From the NCBI GenBank assembly GCA_016125355.1, contig WGLX01000009.1:124001-188000 (forward strand): a stretch of 64,000 nt of DNA. The letters are read 5' to 3'. Shown here in pieces: positions 27,572-36,914 of this stretch. Positions within the stretch are counted from its first letter, which is position 1, and every line of letters begins with the position of its first letter. Position numbers and translations under genes: made by a program. The notes beneath the pieces were generated by a model, which worked only from the letters and a program-made list of their open reading frames with translations, had not been told where the DNA came from and did not search any database. The DNA comes from Actinomycetales bacterium (lineage in GTDB: Bacteria; Actinomycetota; Actinomycetes; S36-B12).

Positions 27572-30037
27572 GTGAGCGACGCGTTGTTCGACCTGGCGGC
27601 GGCCGGGTTCGGTGCGTCCTCCGGGGGCGGTGCAGCAGCGGGCGGCGGGTCCGCCCGCGACCGGGCGTCGGGCGAGGACCGGGCAGCCGAGCGCGCCGCC
27701 CGCGTCGAGCGCCTCGTGGCTGACCTCAACCCGTCGCAGCGCGCCGCCGTCGAGCACCGCGGTAGCCCGCTGCTTATCGTGGCTGGTGCCGGCTCCGGCA
27801 AGACCCGGGTCCTCACCCGTCGCATCGCCCACCTACTGGCCACCGGCGACGCCAATGCCGGGCAGATCCTCGCCATCACGTTCACCAACAAGGCCGCGGG
27901 GGAGATGAAGGAGCGCGTCGCCGAGCTCGTCGGTGGCCGGGCACGCGCCATGTGGGTGTCCACCTTCCACAGTGCCTGCGTCCGCATCCTGCGCAGCGAG
28001 GCCTCCCGGCTGGGCATGACGAGCAGCTTCACGATCTACGACGCGGCGGACTCCCAGCGCCTCATGGGCATGGTGCTGCGGGACATGAGCCTGGACCCGC
28101 GCAAGTTCACGCCGCGCTCCTTCCTTGCACAGGTCTCCAACCTCAAGAACGAGCTCATCGACCAGGAGACCTACGCCTCCCGCGCGGCCAACCAGATGGA
28201 GCAGCTGGTCGCCGAGGCCTACGGCGAGTACCAGCGGCGCCTGCTGCGCGCCAACGCCTTCGACTTCGACGACCTCATCTCCAACACGGTCGCACTGCTC
28301 CAGGTCTTCCCCGACGTGGCCGAGCACTACCGCCGCCGCTTCCGGCACGTCCTCGTCGACGAGTACCAGGACACGAACCACGCGCAGTACGTCCTCATCC
28401 GCGAGCTGGTCGGCCCGGGGGGAGGAGTGAGCGAAGCGAGCCCCGCAGGCGCGGGCCCATCCAACGGACCCGAGCGAGGAGTGAGCGAAGCGAGCCCCGC
28501 AGGCGCGGGCCAATCCAACGGCCCGGACGGCACCGACCTCCCGCCCGGCCAGTTGTGCGTCGTCGGCGACGCCGACCAGTCGATCTACGCCTTCCGCGGC
28601 GCCACGATCCGCAACATCGAGGAGTTCGAGCGCGACTACCCGAACGCCACGACGATCATGCTTGAGCAGAACTACCGATCCACCCAGACGATCCTCAATG
28701 CGGCCAACGCCGTGATCTCCCGCAATGCCAGCCGTCGCGAGAAGAGGCTGTGGACCGATGCTGGAGCGGGGCACCCGATCGTCGCCTACGTGGCCGACGA
28801 CGAGCACGACGAGGCCTCCTTCATCGCGAACGAGATCGACCGGCTGCAGGACGAGGAGGGCCTGAAGCCCTCCGATGTCGCGGTCTTCTACCGCACGAAC
28901 GCGCAGTCGCGCTCGGTCGAGGAGATCTTCATCCGCGTCGGCCTGCCGTACCGGGTCGTCGGCGGTACGCGCTTCTACGAGCGCCGCGAGGTGCGCGATG
29001 CGCTGGCCTACCTCCGCGCGCTCGCCAACCCCGAGGACGAGGTCTCGCTGCGTCGCATCCTCAACGTGCCCAAGCGCGGCATCGGCGACCGGGCGGAGGC
29101 CGTGGTCGAGGCTTTCGGTCAGCGCGAGCGGATCTCTTTCGGGGCCGCACTCGACCGGGCCGCGGACGCACCGGGGCTGGCCACCCGGTCGCTCACCTCG
29201 ATCGAGGCCTTCACGTCGATGATGAGCGACCTGCGAACCCTGGTGGACGCCGGGTCGGACCCGGCCACCGTCCTGCAGGCGGTGCTCGAGCAGAGCGGCT
29301 ACCTCGCGGAGCTCCAGGCGTCGACCGACCCGCAGGATGAGACCCGCGTCGAGAACCTCGCCGAGCTCGAATCGGTGGCCCAGGAGTTCGCCACCGCCAA
29401 CCCCGAGGGCACGCTGGCCGACTTCCTCGAGCAGGTCTCCCTCGTGGCGGACTCCGACGAGATCCCCGACGACGACGAGTCCGGCGGCGTCGTCACCCTC
29501 ATGACCCTCCACACCGCGAAGGGCCTGGAGTTCCCGGTCGTCTTCCTCACCGGCATGGAGGACGGCGTGTTCCCGCACATGCGCTCGCTGGGGGAGCCGC
29601 GCGAGCTCGAGGAGGAACGCCGGCTCGCCTACGTCGGCATCACCCGGGCGCGGCAGCGGCTGTACGTGAGCCGCGCGATCACGCGGTCGGCGTGGGGCAC
29701 GCCGGCGTTCAACCCGCCGTCGCGGTTCCTCGAGGAGATCCCGGCCGACGTCATCGAGTGGCGTCGCGAGGAGCCGGTCGGACGCAGCCCCCTCTCGGGT
29801 GGCTACGGGTCCGCGCCCTCCACGAGCAGTGCCGCGCTTCGCCTCGGCGACCGCGTGGTCGGCACCGGCCCGGTGATCTCCCTGACGGCGGGGGAGCGGG
29901 TCACCCACCAGAAGTTCGGCCTCGGCACGGTCGTGTCCACCTCCGGCAGCGGTGACAAGGCCGAGGCGACCATCGACTTCGGCTCTGCCGGCGTGAAGCG
30001 CCTCCTGCTGCGGTACGCCCCCGTGGAGAAGCTCTAG
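27572..30037 (+). CDS. pcrA: ATP-dependent DNA helicase PcrA/UvrD
   Basis: SF1A 3'-5' helicase of nucleotide-excision repair and replication-fork maintenance, 821 residues. Motifs in order: Walker A GAGSGKTRVL (about 69-78), Ia TFTNKAAGEMKERV, motif II LVDEYQDTNHAQYV, motif III VVGDADQSIYAFRGA, motif IV EQNYRST, motif V VTLMTLHTAKGLEFPVVFLTG, motif VI RRLAYVGITRARQRLYV. The C-terminal Tudor-like tail ends VTHQKFGLGTVVSTSG. Unusual: between motifs II and III, residues 284-319 are two tandem 18-residue repeats of GVSEASPAGAG type encoded by a 54-nt DNA repeat. N-terminal 40 residues are Gly/Ala-rich. Confidence 0.96.
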   Translation: MSDALFDLAAAGFGASSGGGAAAGGGSARDRASGEDRAAERAARVERLVADLNPSQRAAVEHRGSPLLIVAGAGSGKTRVLTRRIAHLLATGDANAGQILAITFTNKAAGEMKERVAELVGGRARAMWVSTFHSACVRILRSEASRLGMTSSFTIYDAADSQRLMGMVLRDMSLDPRKFTPRSFLAQVSNLKNELIDQETYASRAANQMEQLVAEAYGEYQRRLLRANAFDFDDLISNTVALLQVFPDVAEHYRRRFRHVLVDEYQDTNHAQYVLIRELVGPGGGVSEASPAGAGPSNGPERGVSEASPAGAGQSNGPDGTDLPPGQLCVVGDADQSIYAFRGATIRNIEEFERDYPNATTIMLEQNYRSTQTILNAANAVISRNASRREKRLWTDAGAGHPIVAYVADDEHDEASFIANEIDRLQDEEGLKPSDVAVFYRTNAQSRSVEEIFIRVGLPYRVVGGTRFYERREVRDALAYLRALANPEDEVSLRRILNVPKRGIGDRAEAVVEAFGQRERISFGAALDRAADAPGLATRSLTSIEAFTSMMSDLRTLVDAGSDPATVLQAVLEQSGYLAELQASTDPQDETRVENLAELESVAQEFATANPEGTLADFLEQVSLVADSDEIPDDDESGGVVTLMTLHTAKGLEFPVVFLTGMEDGVFPHMRSLGEPRELEEERRLAYVGITRARQRLYVSRAITRSAWGTPAFNPPSRFLEEIPADVIEWRREEPVGRSPLSGGYGSAPSTSSAALRLGDRVVGTGPVISLTAGERVTHQKFGLGTVVSTSGSGDKAEATIDFGSAGVKRLLLRYAPVEKL
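28422..28529 (+). repeat. In-frame 54-nt tandem repeat within pcrA
   Basis: Two copies in exact 54-nt register (28422 and 28476). The first 37 nt are identical and contain GAGTGAGCGAAGCGAGC followed by a small CCCGC-AGGC-GCGGG stem. The unit has the look of an intergenic palindromic repeat, not of helicase code. It preserves the reading frame and adds about 36 residues in the loop between helicase motifs II and III. Confidence 0.9.
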
Positions 30038-30126
30038 CAATCTGGCGCAAAAGGACGATGAGGGGGAGCTGACGCTCGTCCACGCTGGGACCGGGCACGC
30101 GGCCCGCGCGTGCGGAGGGGACACGG

Positions 30127-31815
30127 ATGCGGCGGATCGCCCTCGTTCTGGCCTCGGCAGCGCTCCTCGTGGCGTCCTGCACAGGCTCATCCGGCCCGGC
30201 CAGCCCCGGTCCGGCGGCCGAGTCCGGCGGGGCCGCGGCGTCCAGCGATGCGCCTTCGACCGCGGCGACGGATGCCTTCGCCACCCTCCCCCGGGCCGAC
30301 GTCGCGCCCATCGCCGCAGAGAGTCTCCGCTCCGAGGAGGGGGCCACCCTGCCAGCGCCACCCGGCTACGACGACCTCGTCGCGGAGTTCCCTCAGGTGG
30401 CGATTGCGTGGAAGCGGTTCACCACGGCCAGCGTCAGGCTGCTTCGTCAGGCGCAGCGGGAGCGCGGCGGCGCAGGCGCGGACATGCCCACCGCCGAGGG
30501 CACCGGTGGCGGGCGGGGTTCATCGGCCGCGGGCCATCTGGGGCCGCGGGCGGACAACGGCAGCGCCAGCGACTGGGCGACGGTCGGGCGCAACCTGGCC
30601 GCCGACACGTATGTGGCCCAGGACTCGGCAGTTCCCACGGCGTCCGCCGGCGAAGGCGGCACCTCGGTAACCGTGGGCGGCGGGAGCGACTCGGCGGGAA
30701 GGGTGAGTTCCGAGATCGAGTTCACGACCACGGAGGTGATCGACGGGAACGAGGTCACGATCACCCAGCGGCGGAAGGTCACGGGCGATGTGTGCCCGGA
30801 CGCCGCAGGCTCGCTGGTCGTCGAGTTCGAGGTGTCCAATCGGGTGGCGGCCACGTCGGGACGGGCGTCCGGGGCTGCGGGCATCGAGCTGGCAGCGACC
30901 GCGACGGGCGCCGTGAACGACGCCGCCTCCCTGACCACCATCGACATCGACGCACGTCAGCAGACGACAGCGCCCGGAACAGCGGGGAAGCCCGTCTTCG
31001 TCGACACGTCGATGGGACTTCGCGCCGGAGACCTGGCATCCGAATCCGGATACGACGTGATCACGACAACGCGCCCCGCGACCCTCAACAGGTCATCGCA
31101 GGGAGCCTCGTCCGCAGACCGGGACTCCCTCAATCGGGAGGGCATGACCGCCATCATCGAGATGGTGCGCTCCTACTTCCGAGCGCTCGAGGATCTCTGG
31201 AAGAACGGACGCTGCGTGGAGGTCGTCGCCGAGTCACCGGGCCAGGTGGAGCCGGGGTCCTCGCATGACGTGAAGGTCGCGGTGCGTCACAAGCTGGATG
31301 GCACGTCGCTGTCGGTCCCGGTCGACGTCAGCTTGCAAGGCGGCGATTCGGTCAGCCCCGAGAAGATCGACGAGGCACCCGGCAGCCTCACCTACCGGGC
31401 GTCGGAGAAGTCGCCTGACTCCGCGACGATCTCGCTGGTCAGCACCTCGCGTCGCGGTATCGGCAAGAAGGACCTCGCCGTGCAGATCGGCAAGCCGGCC
31501 TACGAGGCGCGCGGCGGCGGCGGGGAGTTCACCGGGACCGGCACGATCTGCAGCCTGAGCAAGCCGTTCACGATTAATGGGGGAGGGGTGACCGTCGATT
31601 TCATGCCGAAGGACGCCACGTCCGGCACCTACTCGTACTCCGGCTCCCTGCAGGGGTTCCCGGTCTCCGGGAAGGGGACGTACACCGTCAAGGCGGATGA
31701 CACCGGCGGAACCCTCACGGCAAGCGGACCGGGCACAGTGAAGACCCCCGTCGGGAACATGACGGCGACGGACACGGAGAGATACACCCTGACGCCGACG
31801 GACCCCTGCGAGTAG
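30127..31815 (+). CDS. Lipoprotein, unknown function
   Basis: 562 residues. A type II signal peptide with lipobox LVASC (lipidated Cys18) is followed by a Ser/Ala/Gly-rich tether and several beta-rich regions. Middle segments (SSEIEFTTTEVIDGNEVTITQRRKV; SMGLRAGDLASESGYDVIT) and a C-terminal barrel-like part (FTINGGGVTVDFMP; GTYTVKADD) suggest an extracytoplasmic structural or binding protein anchored to the membrane. ATG at 30127; a GTG about 17 nt earlier is out of frame. No family recognised. Confidence 0.78.
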   Translation: MRRIALVLASAALLVASCTGSSGPASPGPAAESGGAAASSDAPSTAATDAFATLPRADVAPIAAESLRSEEGATLPAPPGYDDLVAEFPQVAIAWKRFTTASVRLLRQAQRERGGAGADMPTAEGTGGGRGSSAAGHLGPRADNGSASDWATVGRNLAADTYVAQDSAVPTASAGEGGTSVTVGGGSDSAGRVSSEIEFTTTEVIDGNEVTITQRRKVTGDVCPDAAGSLVVEFEVSNRVAATSGRASGAAGIELAATATGAVNDAASLTTIDIDARQQTTAPGTAGKPVFVDTSMGLRAGDLASESGYDVITTTRPATLNRSSQGASSADRDSLNREGMTAIIEMVRSYFRALEDLWKNGRCVEVVAESPGQVEPGSSHDVKVAVRHKLDGTSLSVPVDVSLQGGDSVSPEKIDEAPGSLTYRASEKSPDSATISLVSTSRRGIGKKDLAVQIGKPAYEARGGGGEFTGTGTICSLSKPFTINGGGVTVDFMPKDATSGTYSYSGSLQGFPVSGKGTYTVKADDTGGTLTASGPGTVKTPVGNMTATDTERYTLTPTDPCE

Positions 31816-31825
31816 CCGGGACCGG

Positions 31826-32101
31826 TCAGTAGCCGAGCGCGAAGCCCGCGTCGACGTCCTCGGGGCTGTAGGTGCGGAAGGCGATGTGCGTCTCGGTGCC
31901 GACGATGCCGTCGAGTGCGCCGATCTGGTCGGTCACCACGCGGGCCACGTCATCGACCTCGCGCACCTCGAGGACGACGATGATGTCCCACTCGCCGGTG
32001 ACGGAGTACACGGTGCGCGCTTCCGGGAGGCGGGCGATCATCGACCCGACCTCGTTGACGCGGTGGGGCGCTGCGGTGATGAAGCAGAGGGCGGTCACCA
32101 T
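31826..32101 (-). CDS. Lrp/AsnC ligand-binding (RAM) domain protein
   Basis: 91 residues consisting only of the AsnC-type regulator-of-amino-acid-metabolism domain (MVTALCFITAAPHRVNEVGSM and VYSVTGEWDIIVVLEV), without the usual N-terminal helix-turn-helix. Such stand-alone domains form ring-shaped oligomers and may bind amino acids or modulate full-length Lrp proteins. It ends 10 nt from the lipoprotein gene in convergent orientation and starts 9 nt beyond the 3' end of the flavin reductase gene, so it may share its transcript. Confidence 0.85.
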   Translation of the reverse strand: MVTALCFITAAPHRVNEVGSMIARLPEARTVYSVTGEWDIIVVLEVREVDDVARVVTDQIGALDGIVGTETHIAFRTYSPEDVDAGFALGY

Positions 32102-32110
32102 GGCGACAGC

Positions 32111-32725
32111 CTAGGAGGAGCGAGCCGCATCGCGGGCACGCATGGCGTGGGCGAAGTCGACGACCTGCTCGCCCATGGTGTGCAGCTGGCGGGCGACGGC
32201 CGGATCGGTGCTGGCCGTGTCCGCGCCGATGAGGCCGGCGGCGTCATTGATCGCCACGCCGAGCGGGGTCGGCCAGCCGCGGAGTGCGTGGACGATCAGG
32301 CGCAGCTCGTTCAGGGTCGCGACGGCGGTCTGCCAGCCGTGAGCCACCGAGATGATGCCGACGGCGCGATCGGTCAGGTACGCGCGGGCATCCGCGCGCA
32401 GGTCCTCCGCGTAGTCGAGGGTGTTCTTGACCATGCCGCTGACCGATCCGTGGTAGCCCGGGCTGGCGAGGATCAGGCCGTCGGCACGGCGCAGCGCGTC
32501 GACAACCCGTTTGGCCTCGGGCGCGCGCTCGCGGGTCTCGGTGTCGTAGATCGGGATGATCAGGTCCCGGCCGGTCAGGTAGATGACCTCGGCCCCGGCC
32601 TCCTCGGCGGGCTCGGCCGCCATGCGGAGGGCACGCTCGGATGCGGCCAGCGGCGAGGTGCTCCCGCCCAGGGCGACGATGGTCACCGGTCGGTCGTTCG
32701 GCGTCGTCACTATTGCGTTGGTCAC
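32111..32725 (-). CDS. NADPH-dependent FMN reductase-family flavoprotein
   Basis: 204 residues, flavodoxin-like. The FMN phosphate loop is [15 protein letters not shown] near the N-terminus, and the isoalloxazine segment is [19 protein letters not shown]. Typical of NAD(P)H:FMN or quinone reductases of about 20-22 kDa. The GTG at 32725 is the longest start compatible with the divergent B12 gene; a GTG at 32710 is equally possible. The electron acceptor is unknown. Confidence 0.85.
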   Translation of the reverse strand: MTNAIVTTPNDRPVTIVALGGSTSPLAASERALRMAAEPAEEAGAEVIYLTGRDLIIPIYDTETRERAPEAKRVVDALRRADGLILASPGYHGSVSGMVKNTLDYAEDLRADARAYLTDRAVGIISVAHGWQTAVATLNELRLIVHALRGWPTPLGVAINDAAGLIGADTASTDPAVARQLHTMGEQVVDFAHAMRARDAARSS

Positions 32726-32795
32726 TGGCGAAGTCTCGCACCTCGGCCGAGCGGTAGTGTGCGGGCATCTGCAGGCCTGCACCGAAAGGACATCC

Positions 32796-33194
32796 ATGGC
32801 GGGACCGATCAGGGTCGTCGTAGCCAAGCCGGGCCTCGACGGCCACGACCGTGGAGCCAAGGTGGTGGCTCGCGCACTGCGGGATGCCGGGATCGAGGTC
32901 GTGTACACCGGCCTGCACCAGACGCCCGCGCAGATCGTCGACACCGCGATCCAGGAGGACGCCGATGTCATCGGGCTCTCCGTGCTCTCCGGTGCGCACC
33001 TGACGCTTTTCGCCGAGGTCATGGACCTGCTCAAGGCCAAGGACGCAACCGACATCGTGGTCTTCGGCGGCGGGATCATCCCCGAGGACGACATCCCCGT
33101 GCTCGAGGAGATGGGCGTCGCCAAGATCTTCACGCCCGGCACGCCCACCCACGAGATCGTGCAGTGGGTCACAGATCACATCACCCGGGGGTGA
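32796..33194 (+). CDS. Stand-alone cobalamin-binding protein (methylmalonyl-CoA mutase C-terminal type)
   Basis: 132 residues covering one B12-binding Rossmann domain. The motif [11 protein letters not shown] supplies the base-off His ligand (DxHxxG), and SVLSGAH and [10 protein letters not shown] complete the nucleotide-loop pocket. It is the size and type of the small subunit of isobutyryl-CoA or related mutases. Its catalytic large subunit is not in the window. ATG with AAAGGA upstream. A TAGTGT -10-like box is at 32755-32760. Confidence 0.9.
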   Translation: MAGPIRVVVAKPGLDGHDRGAKVVARALRDAGIEVVYTGLHQTPAQIVDTAIQEDADVIGLSVLSGAHLTLFAEVMDLLKAKDATDIVVFGGGIIPEDDIPVLEEMGVAKIFTPGTPTHEIVQWVTDHITRG

Positions 33195-33206
33195 CCGTCG
33201 GGTCCA

Positions 33207-33224
33207 TCGAGAGTAGTCTCTCGA
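33207..33224. promoter_or_regulatory. Palindrome upstream of sucC
   Basis: TCGAGAG-TAGT-CTCTCGA, a perfect 7-bp inverted repeat 50 nt before the sucC start. TAGTCT inside it also looks like a -10 box. It may be an operator for the sucCD operon. No regulator can be assigned. Confidence 0.4.
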
Positions 33225-33274
33225 CGCCGGGTTATCGGATATCCAAGTAAATTGACCACGACGAAGGAGATCGC

Positions 33275-34450
33275 GTGGATCTGTACGAGTACCAGGCCAA
33301 GCACCTGTTCGGGAAGCACGGGGTGCCGGTAACGCCTGGTGAGGTGTGCACGACCGGGGACGCTGCCCACGAGGCCACCCGCAAGTTCGGCTCCCCCGTC
33401 GTGGTCAAGGCGCAGGTGAAGACCGGCGGCCGCGGCAAGGCCGGCGGCGTCAAGCTCGCCGACTCGCCCGATGATGCGCTGGCCAAGGCCACCGCCATCC
33501 TGGGCATGGACATCAAGGGCCACACCGTCTACAAGGTGCTCGTCACCCCCGCGGCCGACATCGCGGAGGAGTACTACGTGTCCTTCCTCCTCGACCGCGC
33601 CAACCGGGCGTTCCTGGCCATGGCCAGCGTCGAGGGCGGCGTGGAGATCGAGGAGGTCGCTGCCACCAACCCGGAGGCCCTCGCCAAGGTCCGCGTCGAC
33701 GCCCTCGAGGGCTGCACCCCTGAGAAGGCCCGCGAGATCGTCGCCGCCGCGCGGTTCCCCGAGGCCATCGCCGACCAGGTCGCCGACGTGCTCGTGCGGC
33801 TGTGGGACGTGCTGGTCAAGGAGGACGCCACCCTCGTCGAGGTGAACCCCCTGGTGCTGACACCGACGGGCGAGGTCCTTGCCCTCGACGGCAAGGTCAC
33901 GCTCGACGGCAACGCCGACTTCCGCCACGCGTCGCACGCCGACTTCACCGACCGCGAGAACACTGACGCCATCGAGTTGCGCGCCAAGGAGTTCGACCTC
34001 AACTACGTGAAGCTGCACGGCGAGGTCGGCATCATCGGCAACGGCGCGGGTCTGGTCATGAGCACCCTCGACGTCGTCGCCTACGCGGGCGAGGAGTTCG
34101 GCGGCATCAAGCCCGCCAACTTCCTCGACATCGGCGGCGGCGCGAGCGCCGAGGTCATGGCCAACGGCCTCGACATCGTGCTCAACGATCCCGAGGTCAA
34201 GTCCTGCTTCGTCAATGTCTTCGGCGGCATCACCGCCTGCGACGCCGTCGCCAACGGGGTCCTGCAGGCCCTCGACATGCTGGAGGCCAAGGGCGTCAAG
34301 CTCACCAAGCCGATCGTGGCCCGCATCGACGGCAACAACGCTGTCGAGGGACGCCGCATCCTGACCGAGGCCAATCACCCGCTCGTCGAGCTCGTCGAGA
34401 CCATGGACGATGCGGCCCGCTGCGTCGCCCAGCTCGCGGCCGGAAAGTAG
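33275..34450 (+). CDS. sucC: Succinyl-CoA synthetase beta subunit
   Basis: TCA-cycle enzyme subunit holding the ATP-grasp nucleotide site, 391 residues. It begins [19 protein letters not shown], has the ATP-grasp segment [19 protein letters not shown] and the succinate-site CoA-ligase domain with [16 protein letters not shown] and [20 protein letters not shown] start with AAGGAG upstream. Followed by sucD after 12 nt. Confidence 0.98.
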   Translation: MDLYEYQAKHLFGKHGVPVTPGEVCTTGDAAHEATRKFGSPVVVKAQVKTGGRGKAGGVKLADSPDDALAKATAILGMDIKGHTVYKVLVTPAADIAEEYYVSFLLDRANRAFLAMASVEGGVEIEEVAATNPEALAKVRVDALEGCTPEKAREIVAAARFPEAIADQVADVLVRLWDVLVKEDATLVEVNPLVLTPTGEVLALDGKVTLDGNADFRHASHADFTDRENTDAIELRAKEFDLNYVKLHGEVGIIGNGAGLVMSTLDVVAYAGEEFGGIKPANFLDIGGGASAEVMANGLDIVLNDPEVKSCFVNVFGGITACDAVANGVLQALDMLEAKGVKLTKPIVARIDGNNAVEGRRILTEANHPLVELVETMDDAARCVAQLAAGK

Positions 34451-34462
34451 AGGACATCACTC

Positions 34463-35335
34463 ATGGCAATCTGGCTCGACTCGAACTCCAAGATCATCGT
34501 CCAGGGCATGACGGGCTCCGAGGGCACCAAGCACACCCGCCGCATGGTCGCCTCGGGCGCGCAGGTGGTCGGCGGCGTCAACGCCAAGAAGGCCGGCGAG
34601 AACGTCGACGGCATCCCCGTCTTCGCGTCGGTCGCGGAGGCCATGGCGGAGACCGGTGCCAACGTCAGCGTGCTGTTCGTCCCGCCGCGCTTCACCAAGG
34701 ACGCCATCGACGAGGCCGTGGACGCGGCCATCCCGCTGGCGGTCGTCATCACCGAGGGCGTTCCTGTGCATGACACTGCGCAGGCGTTCCAGCACTCGCA
34801 GAACGTCGGCACCACCCGGATCATCGGCCCGAACTGCCCCGGCATCATCAGCCCCGGACAGTCCAATGCCGGCATCATCCCGGCGGACATCACCAAGCCG
34901 GGACGCATCGGCCTGGTCTCGAAGTCCGGCACCCTGACCTACCAGATGATGTACGAGCTGCGCGACATCGGCTTCTCGACCTGCGTCGGCATCGGCGGGG
35001 ACCCGATCATCGGGACGACACACATCGACTGCCTCGAGGCGTTCGAGGCCGATCCGGAGACCGACGCCATCGTGATGATCGGCGAGATCGGCGGAGATGC
35101 CGAGGAGCGCGCGGCCGCCTACATCAAGGAGAACGTCACCAAGCCGGTCGTCGGCTACGTGGCCGGGTTCACCGCCCCCGAGGGCAAGACGATGGGCCAC
35201 GCCGGCGCCATCGTCTCCGGCTCGGCCGGTACCGCGGCCGCCAAGCAGGAGGCCCTCGAGGCCGTCGGCGTGAAGGTCGGCAAGACGCCGTCGGCCACCG
35301 CCGCCCTCATGCGGGAGATCATGACGGCCCGGTAA
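34463..35335 (+). CDS. sucD: Succinyl-CoA synthetase alpha subunit
   Basis: Carries the CoA-binding Rossmann domain and the phospho-histidine. 290 residues. [16 protein letters not shown] is the CoA site, [15 protein letters not shown] the family signature and [10 protein letters not shown] holds the phosphorylated His. Works with SucC to make ATP or GTP from succinyl-CoA. A strong palindromic hairpin begins 10 nt after the stop. Confidence 0.98.
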   Translation: MAIWLDSNSKIIVQGMTGSEGTKHTRRMVASGAQVVGGVNAKKAGENVDGIPVFASVAEAMAETGANVSVLFVPPRFTKDAIDEAVDAAIPLAVVITEGVPVHDTAQAFQHSQNVGTTRIIGPNCPGIISPGQSNAGIIPADITKPGRIGLVSKSGTLTYQMMYELRDIGFSTCVGIGGDPIIGTTHIDCLEAFEADPETDAIVMIGEIGGDAEERAAAYIKENVTKPVVGYVAGFTAPEGKTMGHAGAIVSGSAGTAAAKQEALEAVGVKVGKTPSATAALMREIMTAR

Positions 35336-35344
35336 GTGCTTCGC

Positions 35345-35402
35345 CGAGTGGCGGGTTGTGCGGGGCGGCGCCTGGCGCGCGCCCCGCACAACCCGCCACT
35401 CG
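35345..35402. repeat. Extragenic palindrome, copy 2 (possible terminator after sucD)
   Basis: Perfect 23-bp stem, CGAGTGGCGGGTTGTGCGG plus GGCG at 35345-35367 and its complement at 35380-35402, loop 12 nt. The outer 17 nt match copy 1 at 16358-16415 except for one T/C change on each arm, and both are followed by GCGTG. Ten nt after the sucD stop, so it probably ends the sucCD transcript. Confidence 0.85.
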
Positions 35403-35424
35403 CGTGTAGTGGGAAGGTGGGCAT

Positions 35425-36174
35425 GTGATTGCCGAGTGGACGCCCCTCGTCCTCGGCACGGTGATCGTCGCGGTCTTCCTCTACGGAATCTCGAAGACAG
35501 CCATGCCGGTGGCCGGCGTCCTCGGCGGGCCATTGCTCGCGGCGGCGCTCGGCGCGACGACCGCGTCCGGCTTCGTCATGCCGCTGCTGCTCCTCGGTGA
35601 CCTCTTCGCGCTCGCCCGGTACCGCCAGCATGCCAACTGGCCGCTCATCTTCAAGCTGATCCCGGGGGTCCTCGTCGGCATCGTGCTGACCGCCGTGGCG
35701 TTCCGCTACCTCGAGACGCACTGGCTCGATCGGCTCATCGGCGTCCTGATCCTCACGTCCGTCCTCCTCGAGGTCTGGCGGCGTCGGTACCCGCGCGCCG
35801 AGGAGGACCGCCCCCCGAACCGGCTCGTGGTCGGCTTCTTCGGCACCCTCGCGGGGGTGACGACCATGGCCGCCAACGCCGGCGGCACGGCGATGACCCT
35901 CTACCTCATCAACATGCGGGTCTCGATGCTGGCGTTCATGGGGACGTTCGCCTGGTTCTTCTTCGTGCTGAACCTGCTGAAGGTGCCCTTCCTCGTGGGC
36001 CTCGGCTTCCTCAACGCGCAGACCCTGCTCGCCGATCTGTGGTTCGTGCCCGTCCTCGTACTTGGCGCGCTGATCGGATACTGGCTGTTCCGCCGCATGA
36101 ACGAGCAGGTCTTCACCTCCATCGCGCTGGGCCTCAGCGCGTTGGCCTCGGTCTTCCTGATCATCCACGGCTGA
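35425..36174 (+). CDS. TauE/SafE-family sulfite or anion exporter
   Basis: 249 residues with about eight membrane helices, typical of TauE/SafE (sulfite exporter) permeases. Characteristic glycine/proline pattern near the N-terminus (YGISKTAMPVAGVLGGPLLAAALG) and in the middle (FGTLAGVTTMAANAGGTAMTLYLI). GTG start; an ATG two bases upstream is immediately followed by a stop. Substrate unknown; sulfite, sulfoacetate or other small anions are the family's known cargo. Confidence 0.87.
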   Translation: MIAEWTPLVLGTVIVAVFLYGISKTAMPVAGVLGGPLLAAALGATTASGFVMPLLLLGDLFALARYRQHANWPLIFKLIPGVLVGIVLTAVAFRYLETHWLDRLIGVLILTSVLLEVWRRRYPRAEEDRPPNRLVVGFFGTLAGVTTMAANAGGTAMTLYLINMRVSMLAFMGTFAWFFFVLNLLKVPFLVGLGFLNAQTLLADLWFVPVLVLGALIGYWLFRRMNEQVFTSIALGLSALASVFLIIHG

Positions 36175-36197
36175 CGGCGACCTGGGCCTGATCCCAG

Positions 36198-36203
36198 TAC
36201 GGT
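36198..36203 (+). promoter_or_regulatory. -10 box of the racemase-family gene (leaderless)
   Basis: TACGGT six nt before the GTG at 36210, without a ribosome site, consistent with a leaderless transcript. Confidence 0.5.
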
Positions 36204-36209
36204 CGGTGC

Positions 36210-36914
36210 GTGAAGCGTTTGGGCCTGCTCGGCGGGATGTCCTGGGAGTCGTCCATCGAGTACGAGCGGATCATCAACGAGGGTGTGCGTGCTCGCCTGG
36301 GCGGCACGGCGTCTGCCGACCTCCTCATCCGATCGTTCAACTTCGCGGACATCGAACTGCTTCAGGAGGCCCGACGGTGGGACACCGCCGCCGCGCTGCT
36401 GTCGGACGCGGCCGCGAACCTCGTCGACGGCGGTGCCGAGGCGATCGTCATCTGCACCAACACCATGCATCGGCTGGCCGACCAGGTGCAGGCTGCGGTG
36501 GCGGTGCCGGTCCTCCACATCGCCGACGCAACGGCCGCCGCGGTCACGTCGGCGGGCATCGGGACGGTCGCGCTGCTCGGGACGCGGTACACGATGGAGG
36601 GCGACTTCTACGTGGGTCGCCTGCGCGAGCAGCACGGGCTCGACGTCCTCGTGCCCGAGGAGCCGGATCGCACGATGATCCACGAGGTGATCTACGGCGA
36701 GCTCGTCCGGGGAGTCATCGATCCGCGCTCCAAGGCGCGCTACCTCGAGGCCATCGACCGGCTCCGTGATCGCGGTGCCGGGGGCGTGATCGCCGGGTGC
36801 ACCGAGATCGAGCTGCTCGTGACGCCGGAGGACGTCGACCTGCCCCTCTTCCCCACGGCGCGGCTGCATGCGGAGGCCGCGGTGGACTTCGCGCTGGCAG
36901 ACTCACCCCCATGA
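36210..36914 (+). CDS. Aspartate/glutamate racemase-family protein
   Basis: 234 residues. The two catalytic cysteines of PLP-independent racemases are present: Cys82 in IVICTNTMH and Cys197 in IAGCTEIELL. N-terminal LGLLGGMSWESSIEYERIIN is the family's substrate loop. Closest in pattern to YgeA/aspartate racemase types, which may act on other amino acids. The 3' end overlaps the SDR gene by 4 nt (ATGA), so the two are coupled. Confidence 0.88.
   Translation: MKRLGLLGGMSWESSIEYERIINEGVRARLGGTASADLLIRSFNFADIELLQEARRWDTAAALLSDAAANLVDGGAEAIVICTNTMHRLADQVQAAVAVPVLHIADATAAAVTSAGIGTVALLGTRYTMEGDFYVGRLREQHGLDVLVPEEPDRTMIHEVIYGELVRGVIDPRSKARYLEAIDRLRDRGAGGVIAGCTEIELLVTPEDVDLPLFPTARLHAEAAVDFALADSPP

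Noticed and set aside
28422-28529. Assembly artefact in pcrA
   Set aside because: The two copies differ at several positions after base 37 and the frame is kept, so a simple collapse or duplication error is unlikely, though read-level checking was not possible.
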